A stretch of 64,000 nt of DNA from Gemmata sp. GTDB lineage: Bacteria; Planctomycetota; Planctomycetia; Gemmatales; Gemmataceae. Made by a program: the position numbers and the translations under genes. Shown one piece after another: positions 55,065-63,450 of the stretch. Under the pieces are notes generated by a model. It ran no database searches. It saw only the letters and a list, made by a program, of their open reading frames with translations, and was not told the origin of the DNA. Location of the stretch: positions 36,118 to 100,117 of the forward strand of contig JANWYJ010000026.1 in NCBI GenBank assembly GCA_025055115.1, written 5' to 3'. The first letter of the stretch is position 1, and the number at the start of each line of letters is the position of its first letter.

Positions 55065-55643
55065 TCAATTTCTGGTCAGCTTCTGTTCGATGCATTCCCG
55101 AAGGCGGCAACGAATACGCGAAATCATCCGTTGGACGGCATCGGGGGTTTGTCCGTTGGTTTGGGCAATGCGTTCAAACGATAATCCTTCCTCGTAGCGC
55201 AGGCGTAGGAGCTGGGCATCGCGTGGCGAGAGTTTTTCGCGGCAGCTTTGGAGAGCCTGGTGAAACGCGTCGGCATCGTTACGTCCGCCCAGCGTTTCGG
55301 CCCGCAATCGTTCGGCGAGGCGTTCGCGGTAGGTGGCCAGCCGCCGATCATCGCGAATCGACGAGCGAATTTCCTTGCGGAGACGATTGCGGGCCACCGT
55401 GCGAATCCACGCCCCGAAATCCGTACCTAGGGCGTATTGGTCGAGATGGAAGTAGGCATCCACAAATACTTGTTGGACAAGGTTTTCCGTCGCATCCCGG
55501 TCACGGAGCAAGGCGGCCGCAATGCGCCAGACGCAGTCTTGGTACATCCGGACGATATCCGCGAACGCCTGTGTGTTGCCGGCGAGCACTTGAGCAACGA
55601 TCCGATCCGCGTCGGGCGTTGGTGGTTGGCTGCTTGCGGGCAT
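55065..55643 (-). CDS. ECF-type RNA polymerase sigma factor
   Basis: A 192-residue sigma factor, starting at the ATG at 55643; the frame continues upstream but only into a tandem repeat. Sigma region 2 is VRMYQDCVWRIAAALLRDRDATENLVQQVFVDAYFHLD with FGAWIRTVARNRLRKEIR, and region 4 is LSPRDAQLLRLRYEEGLSFERIAQ and DAVQRMISRIRCRLRECIE. The FecR-WD40 gene follows by 7 bases and probably controls it. It is divergent from the cmr operon across a 276-bp gap, so it could in principle drive that operon. Confidence 0.85.
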   Translation of the reverse strand: MPASSQPPTPDADRIVAQVLAGNTQAFADIVRMYQDCVWRIAAALLRDRDATENLVQQVFVDAYFHLDQYALGTDFGAWIRTVARNRLRKEIRSSIRDDRRLATYRERLAERLRAETLGGRNDADAFHQALQSCREKLSPRDAQLLRLRYEEGLSFERIAQTNGQTPDAVQRMISRIRCRLRECIEQKLTRN

Positions 55644-55700
55644 CGCACTTACGCTCCTAGAGTAAGAATCCCAAACCCCCACTCTGCGGACAACTTTCTT

Positions 55701-55740
55701 AGTGCCGAATCGCCCAATTGAGTGCCGAATCGCCCAATTC
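55701..55740. repeat. 20-bp tandem duplication between the ECF sigma gene and cmr1
   Basis: AGTGCCGAATCGCCCAATTG (55701-55720) is followed directly by a copy at 55721-55740 that differs only at its last base. The pair lies in the divergent promoter region and could be two operator sites, or one more of the window's boundary duplications. Confidence 0.88.
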
Positions 55741-55919
55741 CGCTTTTTTGTCGCCCTTGGCATAGGGGCGTGGAAACCCTACCAGACTGCAATCCCGGGA
55801 AGTCAGGAAGATGAAAGATTATTGCTGTCATCGATGGGCTTATTCGGGCGTATCTTTTTGTGGTCAATACTAACGACCCGAAGATCGTCACTACGAAAAA
55901 CCAATTCAGGACGCTGGCC

Positions 55920-57227
55920 ATGCCACGTGCGGAAGACCTTCCTGCTTGCCCTGCGAAGCCGACCGTAACATCTAGTGGCGATAGAACTTACGACATTGAA
56001 CTTATTACGCCACTGTTTGGCGGGGGGGTGGTGGCCCGAGAAAACGACATCCACTTTCCGATCCGTCCTACGTCGATTCGGGGTCAATTACAATTCTGGT
56101 GGCGGGCCACGGTCGGTGCCCAATTCACAACCCGTCAGCAACTCCGCGATGCCCAGAGTGCTCTCTGGGGCAACACGCAGCAAGCCAGCCGTGTGCAGGT
56201 CCGGGTGGACATGCTCGAGCCAGTCAGTCAACCCCAACCCTGCGCGACCTTCCAGCTCAACAGCAAGGGCCGCCTACAACCCATCTGGGAATCACCCTTT
56301 CAGAACTCTGCCCTGCCCTACGCTCTTTTCCCGTTCCAAGGTCAGGCCTCCAGCAAAAACAACCCGCAGGTGGAACCCGCATCGTGTATCCATCGCGCGA
56401 AGTTTCGATTGACCATCCGGATCGACCCGGGGATTGATTGGGCCAGCAGCGTGGAACCGGCGCTGTGGGCGTGGGTGAACTTCGGTGGTCTGGGCAGCCG
56501 TACCCGTCGTGGCTGTGGGGCTTTGAAATGCTCCCCATGGTTGGCGAAGGATCGAAACGACCTCATGAACCGCGTCAAAGTCTATCGGACCAACGGTTCA
56601 CTCCGTGAATGGCCCACATTGGCTGAAGCATTCCTCGTTGGTCGTACATCGCACGACCCGATCGAGGCTTGGAAAGCTGTGATTAGTATATTCCGCAATT
56701 TCCGCCAGGGAGAATCCATGGGGCGCAATCCGGGGTCGTCACCCCAGCAACCAGGACGGTCGCGGTGGCCGGAACCGGAAACAATCCGCAGCATCACCAA
56801 ACAGCGCAATCCCCGGCATGGACGGATGAATCACATTCCCGACGACGCTTGCCCCCGCGCCGAATTCGGGCTGCCAATCGTTTTTCACTTCAAAGACCCC
56901 AACGACCCCCCGGATACCGTGCTTTATCCGGGGGATGGTCCGGAAGGACGACGCGAACGGATGGCCAGCCCCCTGATCCTCAAACCCGTCGCATTGCAGA
57001 ATGGCCAATTTGTACCAGTGATCGTGCGGTTGAGAACGCCCCCGTTGACCAGCGTGGATTGGCGCGAAGGGACGAAATCGCTGCAATTACGCAAACCGCT
57101 TCGCATCCGCGATCCACAGTTAGCCAACTATGAGAAGTCCCCCCTGCAGGGCCGTTCCCCGAGTGGCTCGGCCATCGAAGCGTTTTTGGCCTACGCCCGG
57201 TCGCTAGGTTTCGAGGAGGTCGGCTGA
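55920..57227 (+). CDS. cmr1: Type III-B CRISPR effector RAMP protein Cmr1
   Basis: This 435-residue protein caps the Cmr backbone near the crRNA 3' side. I choose the ATG at 55920, preceded by CAGGA; a GTG at 55860 is possible. The family core is clear: YDIELITPLFGGGVV, then FPIRPTSIRGQLQFWWRATVG, then AWVNFGGLGSRTRRGCGAL, which supplies the glycine-rich RAMP loop. A second RAMP-like half follows. It is the first of six coupled genes; its stop overlaps the cmr2 start by one base. Confidence 0.92.
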   Translation: MPRAEDLPACPAKPTVTSSGDRTYDIELITPLFGGGVVARENDIHFPIRPTSIRGQLQFWWRATVGAQFTTRQQLRDAQSALWGNTQQASRVQVRVDMLEPVSQPQPCATFQLNSKGRLQPIWESPFQNSALPYALFPFQGQASSKNNPQVEPASCIHRAKFRLTIRIDPGIDWASSVEPALWAWVNFGGLGSRTRRGCGALKCSPWLAKDRNDLMNRVKVYRTNGSLREWPTLAEAFLVGRTSHDPIEAWKAVISIFRNFRQGESMGRNPGSSPQQPGRSRWPEPETIRSITKQRNPRHGRMNHIPDDACPRAEFGLPIVFHFKDPNDPPDTVLYPGDGPEGRRERMASPLILKPVALQNGQFVPVIVRLRTPPLTSVDWREGTKSLQLRKPLRIRDPQLANYEKSPLQGRSPSGSAIEAFLAYARSLGFEEVG

Positions 57228-58966
57228 TGCCTCAGTTGCTTGCGATTTCCGTGGGTCCTGTGCAAGAATTCATCGCGGCGGGCCGGCGCACGCGCGACCT
57301 GTGGTTTGGCTCCTATGTACTGTCAGAGATCAGCAAAGCGGTGGCGAAGTCGGTACAGGATCAGGGGGGGCAGCTCATTTTTCCGCACTCCGAAACCCAC
57401 TTGGTACCGGGTGAGGAACACGTCAACGTCGCCAATGTCATCGTGGCCGAACTACCAACAGGCGAACCAGCCGGGGTTGTCAAGCAAGCTCAGCAGGCCG
57501 CCGAACATCGGTGGTTGGAATTTGTCAAGGACGCTTGGGAAGCCGCCCGTGCCGTCATCCGGAAGGACATTTGGGATGATCAGGTGGATGGTGTTATTGA
57601 GTTTTATGCCGCGTGGGTGAAGCCCTCCGGTGATTATCCAAAGGATCGCCAGAAGCTGATGCGGCTGTTGGCTGGCCGGAAGAATTGCCGGGACTTTTCA
57701 CCCGCCAAAGGCCGCGTCGGTGTGCCCAAATCCTCGCTCGATGGGCAGCGGGAGTCGGTCTTGAAAGACCCAGCGCTGGAACGTTGGCCGGAACAGTTCC
57801 GGGCACGGCTGCGGATTCGGCAAGGCGAACAGCTCGACGTCGTGGGAATGGTGAAGCGGATCGCGGAGGGCCAACGGCCTTATCCGTCGGTATCACGCAT
57901 CGCTGCCGATCCGTGGTTGCGTGGCCATCACAACCACCCCGCGTTTGCTGAACTGAAAAACGCCTGTGAGAGTCTGCCACCCCAGGTGCTGCACCGCTTG
58001 GATACCTCAGCCTTTCCCCAATTTCAGGATTTCCCCTACGAAGGTACCGCTGTTTATGTGACGCGGCATCACGAGTGGGAGGAAGAATTGGATGAGTCCG
58101 ACCGCGGTTGTGTGTCGCAGCTGCAACATGTTTTAACCAAACTCCCTGAACCGTTACCCTACCTGGCGGTCCTCGTCGCCGATGGTGATAAGGTTGGAGC
58201 GGCGATCTCCCGGTTGCCGAATCCCGACGCCAACCGTGCTTTCTCGAAAGCCCTGGCAAGTTTCGCCGATCAGGCCCGAACGATTGTCAACCAACACCGT
58301 GGTGTTTTGGTTTATGCTGGGGGAGATGACGTCTTAGCCTTTCTCCCCGTCGATCAATGCTTGCCCTGTGCCCGAGCCTTGCGGGACACCTTCCGAGACT
58401 GCCTTCAAACCCAAGTGCCCGAGAAGACCCCGACACTGTCGGTGGGTATTGCGATCGGCCACTTCATGGAGAACCTTGAAGATTTGTTGGAGTACGCTCG
58501 GGCCGCGGAAAAGGCCGCAAAGCTTGTCCCGGGAAAGGATGCCTTGGCAGTTCATCTCCATAAACGGAGCGGTTCCCCCGTCGGCATGGCGTCGCGTTGG
58601 GAGACGAACCCCGATCAACGCCTCACGCTCTATGCGGAATTGATCCAAAGGGAAGCGCTGCCCAGCAAATTACCCTACGACTTACAACAGCTGATTGAAC
58701 TTTACAGCAGCCGTTCGTGGCCGGCCGAGCTGTGCCGCGAAGCCCTGCAACGCGATGCGCTCCGTATCATCGCGGACAAGCAACCCTCCGCCGGCCGCCG
58801 TTATCTGTCCCAGGTGCGCACCATTGTAAACAATTGGACAGATGTCAAGGATTTAGAGCAATTTTGTGCCTACCTACTGATCGCCCGAGCGCTGGCGGAA
58901 GTTTTTGTCCAAGCTCACCGCCCACTCCAAGCCTTGGACAGGCTGCCTGCGGAGAACCACGCATGA
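57227..58966 (+). CDS. cmr2: Type III-B CRISPR large subunit Cas10/Cmr2, without HD domain
   Basis: A 579-residue Cas10. It begins directly with the first palm domain (LLAISVGPVQEFIAAGRRTRDLWFGSYVLSE), so the N-terminal HD nuclease domain of longer Cas10 proteins is missing. VADGDKVGAAI at 318-328 is the inserted palm-like motif and YAGGDDVLAFLPV holds GGDD at 365-368, the metal site for cyclic oligoadenylate synthesis. The C-terminal helical D4-like domain is present. The protein should signal on target RNA binding but not cut DNA by an HD site. It is coupled to cmr1 and cmr3 by one- and four-base overlaps. Confidence 0.94.
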   Translation: MPQLLAISVGPVQEFIAAGRRTRDLWFGSYVLSEISKAVAKSVQDQGGQLIFPHSETHLVPGEEHVNVANVIVAELPTGEPAGVVKQAQQAAEHRWLEFVKDAWEAARAVIRKDIWDDQVDGVIEFYAAWVKPSGDYPKDRQKLMRLLAGRKNCRDFSPAKGRVGVPKSSLDGQRESVLKDPALERWPEQFRARLRIRQGEQLDVVGMVKRIAEGQRPYPSVSRIAADPWLRGHHNHPAFAELKNACESLPPQVLHRLDTSAFPQFQDFPYEGTAVYVTRHHEWEEELDESDRGCVSQLQHVLTKLPEPLPYLAVLVADGDKVGAAISRLPNPDANRAFSKALASFADQARTIVNQHRGVLVYAGGDDVLAFLPVDQCLPCARALRDTFRDCLQTQVPEKTPTLSVGIAIGHFMENLEDLLEYARAAEKAAKLVPGKDALAVHLHKRSGSPVGMASRWETNPDQRLTLYAELIQREALPSKLPYDLQQLIELYSSRSWPAELCREALQRDALRIIADKQPSAGRRYLSQVRTIVNNWTDVKDLEQFCAYLLIARALAEVFVQAHRPLQALDRLPAENHA

Positions 58967-60135
58967 GCATCGTGTTAGAACTGACGGCTCATGATCCCCT
59001 CATCGCCCGGGATGGCCGGCCCTTTGGTGTGGGTCAAGGTCAGCGGATGCGCGGATTACCTTGGCCCTTACCCTCCGTGGTCGCCGGCTCGTTCCGCACC
59101 GCGTTGGTGCAAGCCACCGCCGGGCTGGACTTCACAGCGGATCGTCCCCAGCGCTTATTGACCGAAGTGGCCGTCGCCGGTGTGTTCCCGGTTCACAACG
59201 GCCAACTCTACCTCCCCGCACCCCTCGACGCTGTCTGGCATCCCGACACGCAAAAACTGTTCCGGGCCACGCCGCAAGCCATTTCTCCGGACGATGGCAC
59301 CGATTTGCCCGACGGTCTTCAACCGGTCATGCTCACAGCCCAACAAGCCGCGGACGATTTCAAAGCTGCGACCCCGCCGGCCTGGTGGCCATGGGAAAAA
59401 TATGTGCAATGGCTGACGAATGTGGCGGTCGAATATCCATCATCGTGGTTCACCGCTGATTTCCTGGGTCCGGCCTGCCGCACCCGCCGCGATCAGGTAG
59501 CGCTCGATGCCAACCGCGGCGCGGCGGCTGAAAGTCTCATCTTTACCACCGACAACTTACACGTTGGCTATCTTCCCCGGCACAGAGTTTCAACCGACCA
59601 TCGCCCCAGGGCGTTTCACGAGCGTTTCGCCGAAGTGACTCTGGCGGCCCGCATCACGCTGGCCAACGCGTCCCAGTTCAGTCTCTCGGTGCCTTGGGCG
59701 ATCTGGCATCCTTTGGGGGGCGAACGTCGTCTGGTCCATTGGCAAACGAGTCCCCAACCAGTCCGCGGTTGGCAGTGCCCTGAGGCTATCGCAGCGGCAT
59801 TGGCTAACACCCAGCGCGTCCGCCTCATTTTGGCTACACCCGCGATCTTCCGGCAGGGTTGGAAACCCGACGTGGTCCACGGCCCACTTCAGAATGCAGG
59901 GCTGACCTTAGTGGGCGCTAGTATCGCCCGGTGGAAAGCGGTTTCGGGCTGGTCGTTGGCTCCACCCCGCGGCCCGAAACCCATTCGCCGTATGGTGCCT
60001 GCCGGCAGTGTGTACTTTTTCCAATGCGAAAAGGGAGCTGCGGCCAAATGCGCCGATCTCTGGCTGCACGCGATCAGTGACAGCGAACAGGACCAACGCG
60101 ATGGCTTCGGCCTGGCTCTTTGGGGAATCTGGTAA
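58963..60135 (+). CDS. cmr3: Type III-B CRISPR effector protein Cmr3
   Basis: A 390-residue RAMP protein that holds the crRNA 5' tag beside Cas10. The ATG at 58963 overlaps the cmr2 stop (ATGA). Family features are ELTAHDPLIARDGRPFGVGQGQRMRGLPWPLPSVVAGSFRTAL at the start (the D-G-R-P-F block), then YPSSWFTADFLG, and a C-terminal PAGSVYFFQCEKG with GFGLALWGIW, the usual terminal glycine loop. Length is typical. cmr4 follows after 18 bases. Confidence 0.93.
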   Translation: MSIVLELTAHDPLIARDGRPFGVGQGQRMRGLPWPLPSVVAGSFRTALVQATAGLDFTADRPQRLLTEVAVAGVFPVHNGQLYLPAPLDAVWHPDTQKLFRATPQAISPDDGTDLPDGLQPVMLTAQQAADDFKAATPPAWWPWEKYVQWLTNVAVEYPSSWFTADFLGPACRTRRDQVALDANRGAAAESLIFTTDNLHVGYLPRHRVSTDHRPRAFHERFAEVTLAARITLANASQFSLSVPWAIWHPLGGERRLVHWQTSPQPVRGWQCPEAIAAALANTQRVRLILATPAIFRQGWKPDVVHGPLQNAGLTLVGASIARWKAVSGWSLAPPRGPKPIRRMVPAGSVYFFQCEKGAAAKCADLWLHAISDSEQDQRDGFGLALWGIW

Positions 60136-60153
60136 CTGACGAGGAATCCTCCT

Positions 60154-61047
60154 ATGCCCAAGACTCGCCTTTATTGGCTGCACTGCCTCAGTCCCACGCA
60201 CGCTGGCATCGGCCGCGGCGTTGGTTACATCGACTTACCGATTGACCGCGACGCTGTCACCAATTGGCCCATCATCCGCGGCTCCAGTTTCAAAGGCGTG
60301 TGGGCCGATCACTTTCAGGCCACGGACGAAAGACGTAAGACGGACCCACGCCTGAAAGCGGCCTTCGGCATCACAGGTGCCGCCGACAACGAATCCCATT
60401 CTGGCGCGCTGTTGCCGACCGATGCCAAGCTGGTTTGCCTGCCAGTCCGCAGTTTTCGTGGTACTTTTGCCTGGGCAAGTTCGCCGTTGTGTCTTCAGAT
60501 GCTCCGCCGCACGCTGACATTGGCCGGAGTCAAAGATTTGCCGCAGGTCCCCAGCATTGCTGCGGATGGTCAATGCCATGTCACGGGCAATACCCTGATC
60601 GAAAGCGGGAAAGTCTACCTCGAAGATTTGGACTTTGCGGGCACCGAGCACAACGACGCCAAACAGTGGGCCCAACGGATCGGCGCTTGGGTCTTTGGCC
60701 CGCATGACCCGTGGCCAGGAGAATTCCTGAAACGCTTTGTCATTCTCCCCGACCTGGCCTTCGATTACTTGTGCGAAACTGGTACGGAAGTTCATACCCG
60801 CGTTCGCATCGACGATAACACGAAAACCGTGGCCAAAGGGGCGTTGTGGACGGAAGAATCACTTCCGGCTGAAAGCATCCTCATGGGCGTGATCCAATGC
60901 CAGCGCGTTTTTGGCCCCAACGGTACGGATATCACCCCCGACGGACTGCTTGACCAATTCGCCAAAGATGCCCTGACATTGCAGATCGGTGGCAAGGCCA
61001 CCGTTGGTCGCGGACAGGTTCGCTGTATCTTCCGGGAGGCCAACTGA
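60154..61047 (+). CDS. cmr4: Type III-B CRISPR backbone RNase Cmr4
   Basis: A 297-residue Cas7-family protein that forms the filament along the crRNA and cuts target RNA every six nucleotides. The catalytic Asp is Asp27 in GVGYIDLPIDRDAVT, matching the family block VDLPI-R. SSFKGVWADHF is the RAMP segment and GGKATVGRGQVRCIF the terminal glycine loop. LEDLDF and FVILPDLAFDYL are also family-typical. GAGGAATCC lies a few bases before the ATG. The stop overlaps the cmr5 start by one base. Confidence 0.94.
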   Translation: MPKTRLYWLHCLSPTHAGIGRGVGYIDLPIDRDAVTNWPIIRGSSFKGVWADHFQATDERRKTDPRLKAAFGITGAADNESHSGALLPTDAKLVCLPVRSFRGTFAWASSPLCLQMLRRTLTLAGVKDLPQVPSIAADGQCHVTGNTLIESGKVYLEDLDFAGTEHNDAKQWAQRIGAWVFGPHDPWPGEFLKRFVILPDLAFDYLCETGTEVHTRVRIDDNTKTVAKGALWTEESLPAESILMGVIQCQRVFGPNGTDITPDGLLDQFAKDALTLQIGGKATVGRGQVRCIFREAN

Positions 61048-61433
61048 TGGACACACTCAGCCAACGTATGGCCCGTGCGGCATTTCCCGCGGTGAAAGCC
61101 CGCCGGGAGGATGGGCGCTGCAACTTCAAGGAATACACAACCTTCGCCAAAAAGTTTCCTTCGCTCATCCACACCTGCGGACTGGCCCAGGCCATCGCGT
61201 TTGCCCAAGCTAAGAAGGAAGACGACTACCTTGCGGACCTAGCCGCCGTTCTCCAGGGTGCCCACGCGGGTGCCACCAAGACGGTGGAAGACCTCGCCCA
61301 CCGCTCGCGCACCGAAACGCTCAGTGGTTACCTCCGCCTCAGCCGCAACGCTCTTCTGGCCGCAGGCTGGATTAAGCGGTACGTCGAGGCCTTCAACGAG
61401 AAGGAGGATGCTTCCCCGGAGGATCAACGATGA
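61047..61433 (+). CDS. cmr5: Type III-B CRISPR small subunit Cmr5
   Basis: A 128-residue all-helical protein, the small subunit filling the inner groove of the Cmr filament. It starts MDTLSQRMARAAFPAVKAR and carries the usual pattern FAKKFPSLIHTCGLAQAIAFA and SGYLRLSRNALLAAGWIKRYVEAF near the end. A short acidic tail follows. Coupled to cmr4 by one base and to cmr6 by four. Confidence 0.93.
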   Translation: MDTLSQRMARAAFPAVKARREDGRCNFKEYTTFAKKFPSLIHTCGLAQAIAFAQAKKEDDYLADLAAVLQGAHAGATKTVEDLAHRSRTETLSGYLRLSRNALLAAGWIKRYVEAFNEKEDASPEDQR

Positions 61434-62476
61434 GCCAACTTGCCGCGCGAACAGCCCTCGCTTCCGTCATGGCCCTCCGCGGACCACGCGATAGCCACCC
61501 GGGGTTGCTCCTCCAACGCTACCTACGCCAGTGGGCCACCGGTCCCGATGGTGAACCGGAACAACGTCTGGCACTGCTGCAAGCGGCCATCCAGGCCATC
61601 CAGCAACCAACCACGCGCACCATCTACCAAAGCGCCTACGATCGTTGGCAAAAGTCCTTACCGGAATTGACTGCGGCATCCACTGTGCAGACGATGGGCC
61701 GTCTGATCGTCGGCCTGGGCACAGAGAACGTGCTCGAAGCCGGCATCACGCTGCATCACACCTACGGACTGCCTGTTCTGCCCGGCTCGGCCCTCAAGGG
61801 CCTGGCGGCCCATTTTTGTCACCGCGTCTGGGGTGCAACCGTCGACGACTTCCGGAACGGTGGCCGTTACCACCAACTCCTTTTTGGTACGACCGACGAT
61901 AGCGGCTGTCTTGTTTTTCACGATGGTTGGTTCGTTCCCGACAGTGACGCCGCGCCGCTCCGACTCGATGTGATGACCCCCCATCATCCGCAATGGTTGG
62001 AGGGTGCTGTTGCCCCCAGCGACTTCGATAGCCCCACGCCCGTGCCCTTCCTCTCGGTCACCGGTTCGTTCCGCGTGGCGGTGTCGTGGCATGGACCAGA
62101 ACAGTATGAAAAAGCCGTGGCCTGGACGGAATTGGCCTTGGAACTGGTGATCACAGCCATGGCCGATTGGGGCATTGGGGGGAAAACCTCGAGCGGTTAT
62201 GGCCGACTCCAAGAAAAGGACGGCACCCGCCGCAAGCCCTTCTCGGCGTCGGCCCTGGGTCTGCCTCCGGTCGGTTCCCGGGTGGAGGCCACCATGTTGG
62301 AAGCTCCCAAAAAGGACAAACCGTGGCGCGCCAAAATCACTCTGCGCAGCGGCAAGGCCCTCTCTGGCCCCATCGAAGGTCACCCGACGACTGCCCCACA
62401 ACCGGGGCAGCGTGTGTGGTTGATCGTCACCGAAATTGGTGAAAATAGGATCAAATACCGTTGGCCCGATGCGTGA
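61430..62476 (+). CDS. cmr6: Type III-B CRISPR effector protein Cmr6 with a C-terminal extension
   Basis: A 348-residue RAMP protein at the 3' end of the crRNA. The core runs to about residue 265: MGRLIVGLGTENVLEAGITLHHTYGLPVLPGSALKGLAAHF, VFHDGWFVPD, LRLDVMTPHHPQW, and WGIGGKTSSGYGRLQ, the glycine-rich RAMP loop, which usually ends the protein. Here another 75 residues follow (VGSRVEATMLEAPKKDKPWRAKI to RVWLIVTEIGENRIKYRW), with the strand pattern of an OB-like domain. It closes the operon. Its stop codon is inside a duplicated hairpin-forming sequence. Confidence 0.93.
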   Translation: MSQLAARTALASVMALRGPRDSHPGLLLQRYLRQWATGPDGEPEQRLALLQAAIQAIQQPTTRTIYQSAYDRWQKSLPELTAASTVQTMGRLIVGLGTENVLEAGITLHHTYGLPVLPGSALKGLAAHFCHRVWGATVDDFRNGGRYHQLLFGTTDDSGCLVFHDGWFVPDSDAAPLRLDVMTPHHPQWLEGAVAPSDFDSPTPVPFLSVTGSFRVAVSWHGPEQYEKAVAWTELALELVITAMADWGIGGKTSSGYGRLQEKDGTRRKPFSASALGLPPVGSRVEATMLEAPKKDKPWRAKITLRSGKALSGPIEGHPTTAPQPGQRVWLIVTEIGENRIKYRWPDA

Positions 62477-62588
62477 GGGGAGTCCTCCCGCCGGGGCGGA
62501 CGTAGGGTCCCTCACAGAATTGTCTAGTTTTCTGTGGGTTGGGGAAGTGACGGGAGTCCTCCCGCGAGGGCACACGTGGGGTCTCTCC
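62473..62588. repeat. Duplicated cmr6 terminus with a self-complementary core, offset 74 bp
   Basis: GTGAGGGGAGTCCTCCCGCC (62473) contains the cmr6 stop and recurs as GTGACGGGAGTCCTCCCGCG (62547). Both continue to a similar ACGT-GGGTC-CTC end. GGGAGTCCTCCC within each copy can fold into a tight hairpin. Confidence 0.85.
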
Positions 62589-62881
62589 AAGGAACATTGG
62601 CGTATTGTTCAACAACGATCTTTCTCCCAACGATCTTTCTCCCATCGGCTGGGCGAGCGATAGTCTCGATTGACCAGAGAACATTCGTCGATTGTTCAAC
62701 AACGATCTTTCTCCGTGGGCTTCACCATTTCTTCACAACTCTTGACCCTGGTAGGAACCGGGATTTGAAAAAAAATGGACAAGGGAGCTTTTTTTGCTTG
62801 CACGAACAACGGTGCGATGATCATAGTTGCTGGCGTTCTCGAACAAATGATGTCCCCTACTCATGACGGGAGGTTGCGACT
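62477..62881. other. Intergenic region after the cmr operon
   Basis: About 405 bp with no credible gene. The first 240 bases are the two repeat pairs listed separately. The rest holds an AAAAAAAA-containing stretch near 62769 and a GGGAGG ribosome-binding sequence at 62868 for the next gene. No CRISPR array is present. Confidence 0.6.
62592..62714. repeat. Direct repeat pair, offset 87 bp, with an inner tandem
   Basis: GAACATT starts copies at 62592 and 62679; each ends ATTGTTCAACAACGATCTTT. The block CAACGATCTTTCTCC occurs once more in tandem near 62628. Only two copies of the long unit exist. Confidence 0.85.
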
Positions 62882-63223
62882 ATGCGCATGGGGTTATTCC
62901 TGCTGTTGACGCTCGGCGTCATTTTCTCACAGAGCCTGTTCGGACAAGACAAGCCCCCCTCCACCGAACCGAAAAGCCCCGCCAAGGAGGAACCATCGAT
63001 CAAATACAAAGGGGTATTGCCACCGAACTGGGGGAAATTGGGTCTGACCGAAGCTCAAAAACAAGAAATCTACAAAATTCAAGCCAAGTACAACAAAGAA
63101 ATTGATGCTCTCGAAGCCAAAATCAAAGAACTCAAGGCCGCGCGGGCCAAAGAAGAACGCGCCGTGCTGACCCCCGAACAGAAAAAACGTCTCGAAGAAA
63201 TTCTCCTGGGCAAAGACAAATGA
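62882..63223 (+). CDS. Small secreted helical protein, Spy/CpxP-like
   Basis: A 113-residue protein with a signal peptide (MRMGLFLLLTLGVIFSQSLF, cleavage after FG) and a GGGAGG ribosome-binding sequence 8 bases upstream. The mature part is a charged helix pair. LTEAQKQEIYKIQAKYNKEI and LTPEQKKRLEEILLG resemble the LTxxQ repeats of Spy and CpxP, periplasmic chaperone-like stress proteins. It follows the cmr operon at 405 bp with its own regulatory space, so it is probably not part of the CRISPR system. Confidence 0.75.
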   Translation: MRMGLFLLLTLGVIFSQSLFGQDKPPSTEPKSPAKEEPSIKYKGVLPPNWGKLGLTEAQKQEIYKIQAKYNKEIDALEAKIKELKAARAKEERAVLTPEQKKRLEEILLGKDK

Positions 63224-63272
63224 TTCTGCAAGCGTTGGGGCGCAGCCCACTCCGCGCCTGTGGCGTGCAGGG

Positions 63273-63437
63273 CAAGTTTCTACCGCGAAGGATTTTCGAG
63301 CGAGAAGAACTGACGTCTTTGTGCCCATCGGAACATGTGCACGACAAGTTTCCACCGCGAAGGATTTGGAGGATTTCGAGAGCTTTGCTTCATTGATGGA
63401 GAACTTTGCTTTATTGATACCAGTTTCCCTCCGCGGC
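63273..63437. repeat. Repeat triple, offsets 72 and 75 bp, with an inner 21-bp tandem
   Basis: CAAGTTTCTACCGCGAAGG (63273) and CAAGTTTCCACCGCGAAGG (63345) are followed by a weaker copy, AGTTTCCCTCCGCGG, at 63422. A separate 21-bp tandem with core CTTTGCTT(C/T)ATTGAT lies at 63378 and 63399. Confidence 0.78.
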
Positions 63438-63450
63438 TGAGGCGTACAGG

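Noticed and set aside
62592..62714. Possible two-repeat CRISPR array just after cmr6
   Set aside because: The two units are about 36 bp and 87 bp apart, but only two long copies exist, part of the unit is itself tandemly repeated, and the same kind of pair with other sequences occurs at many gaps far from the cmr genes.
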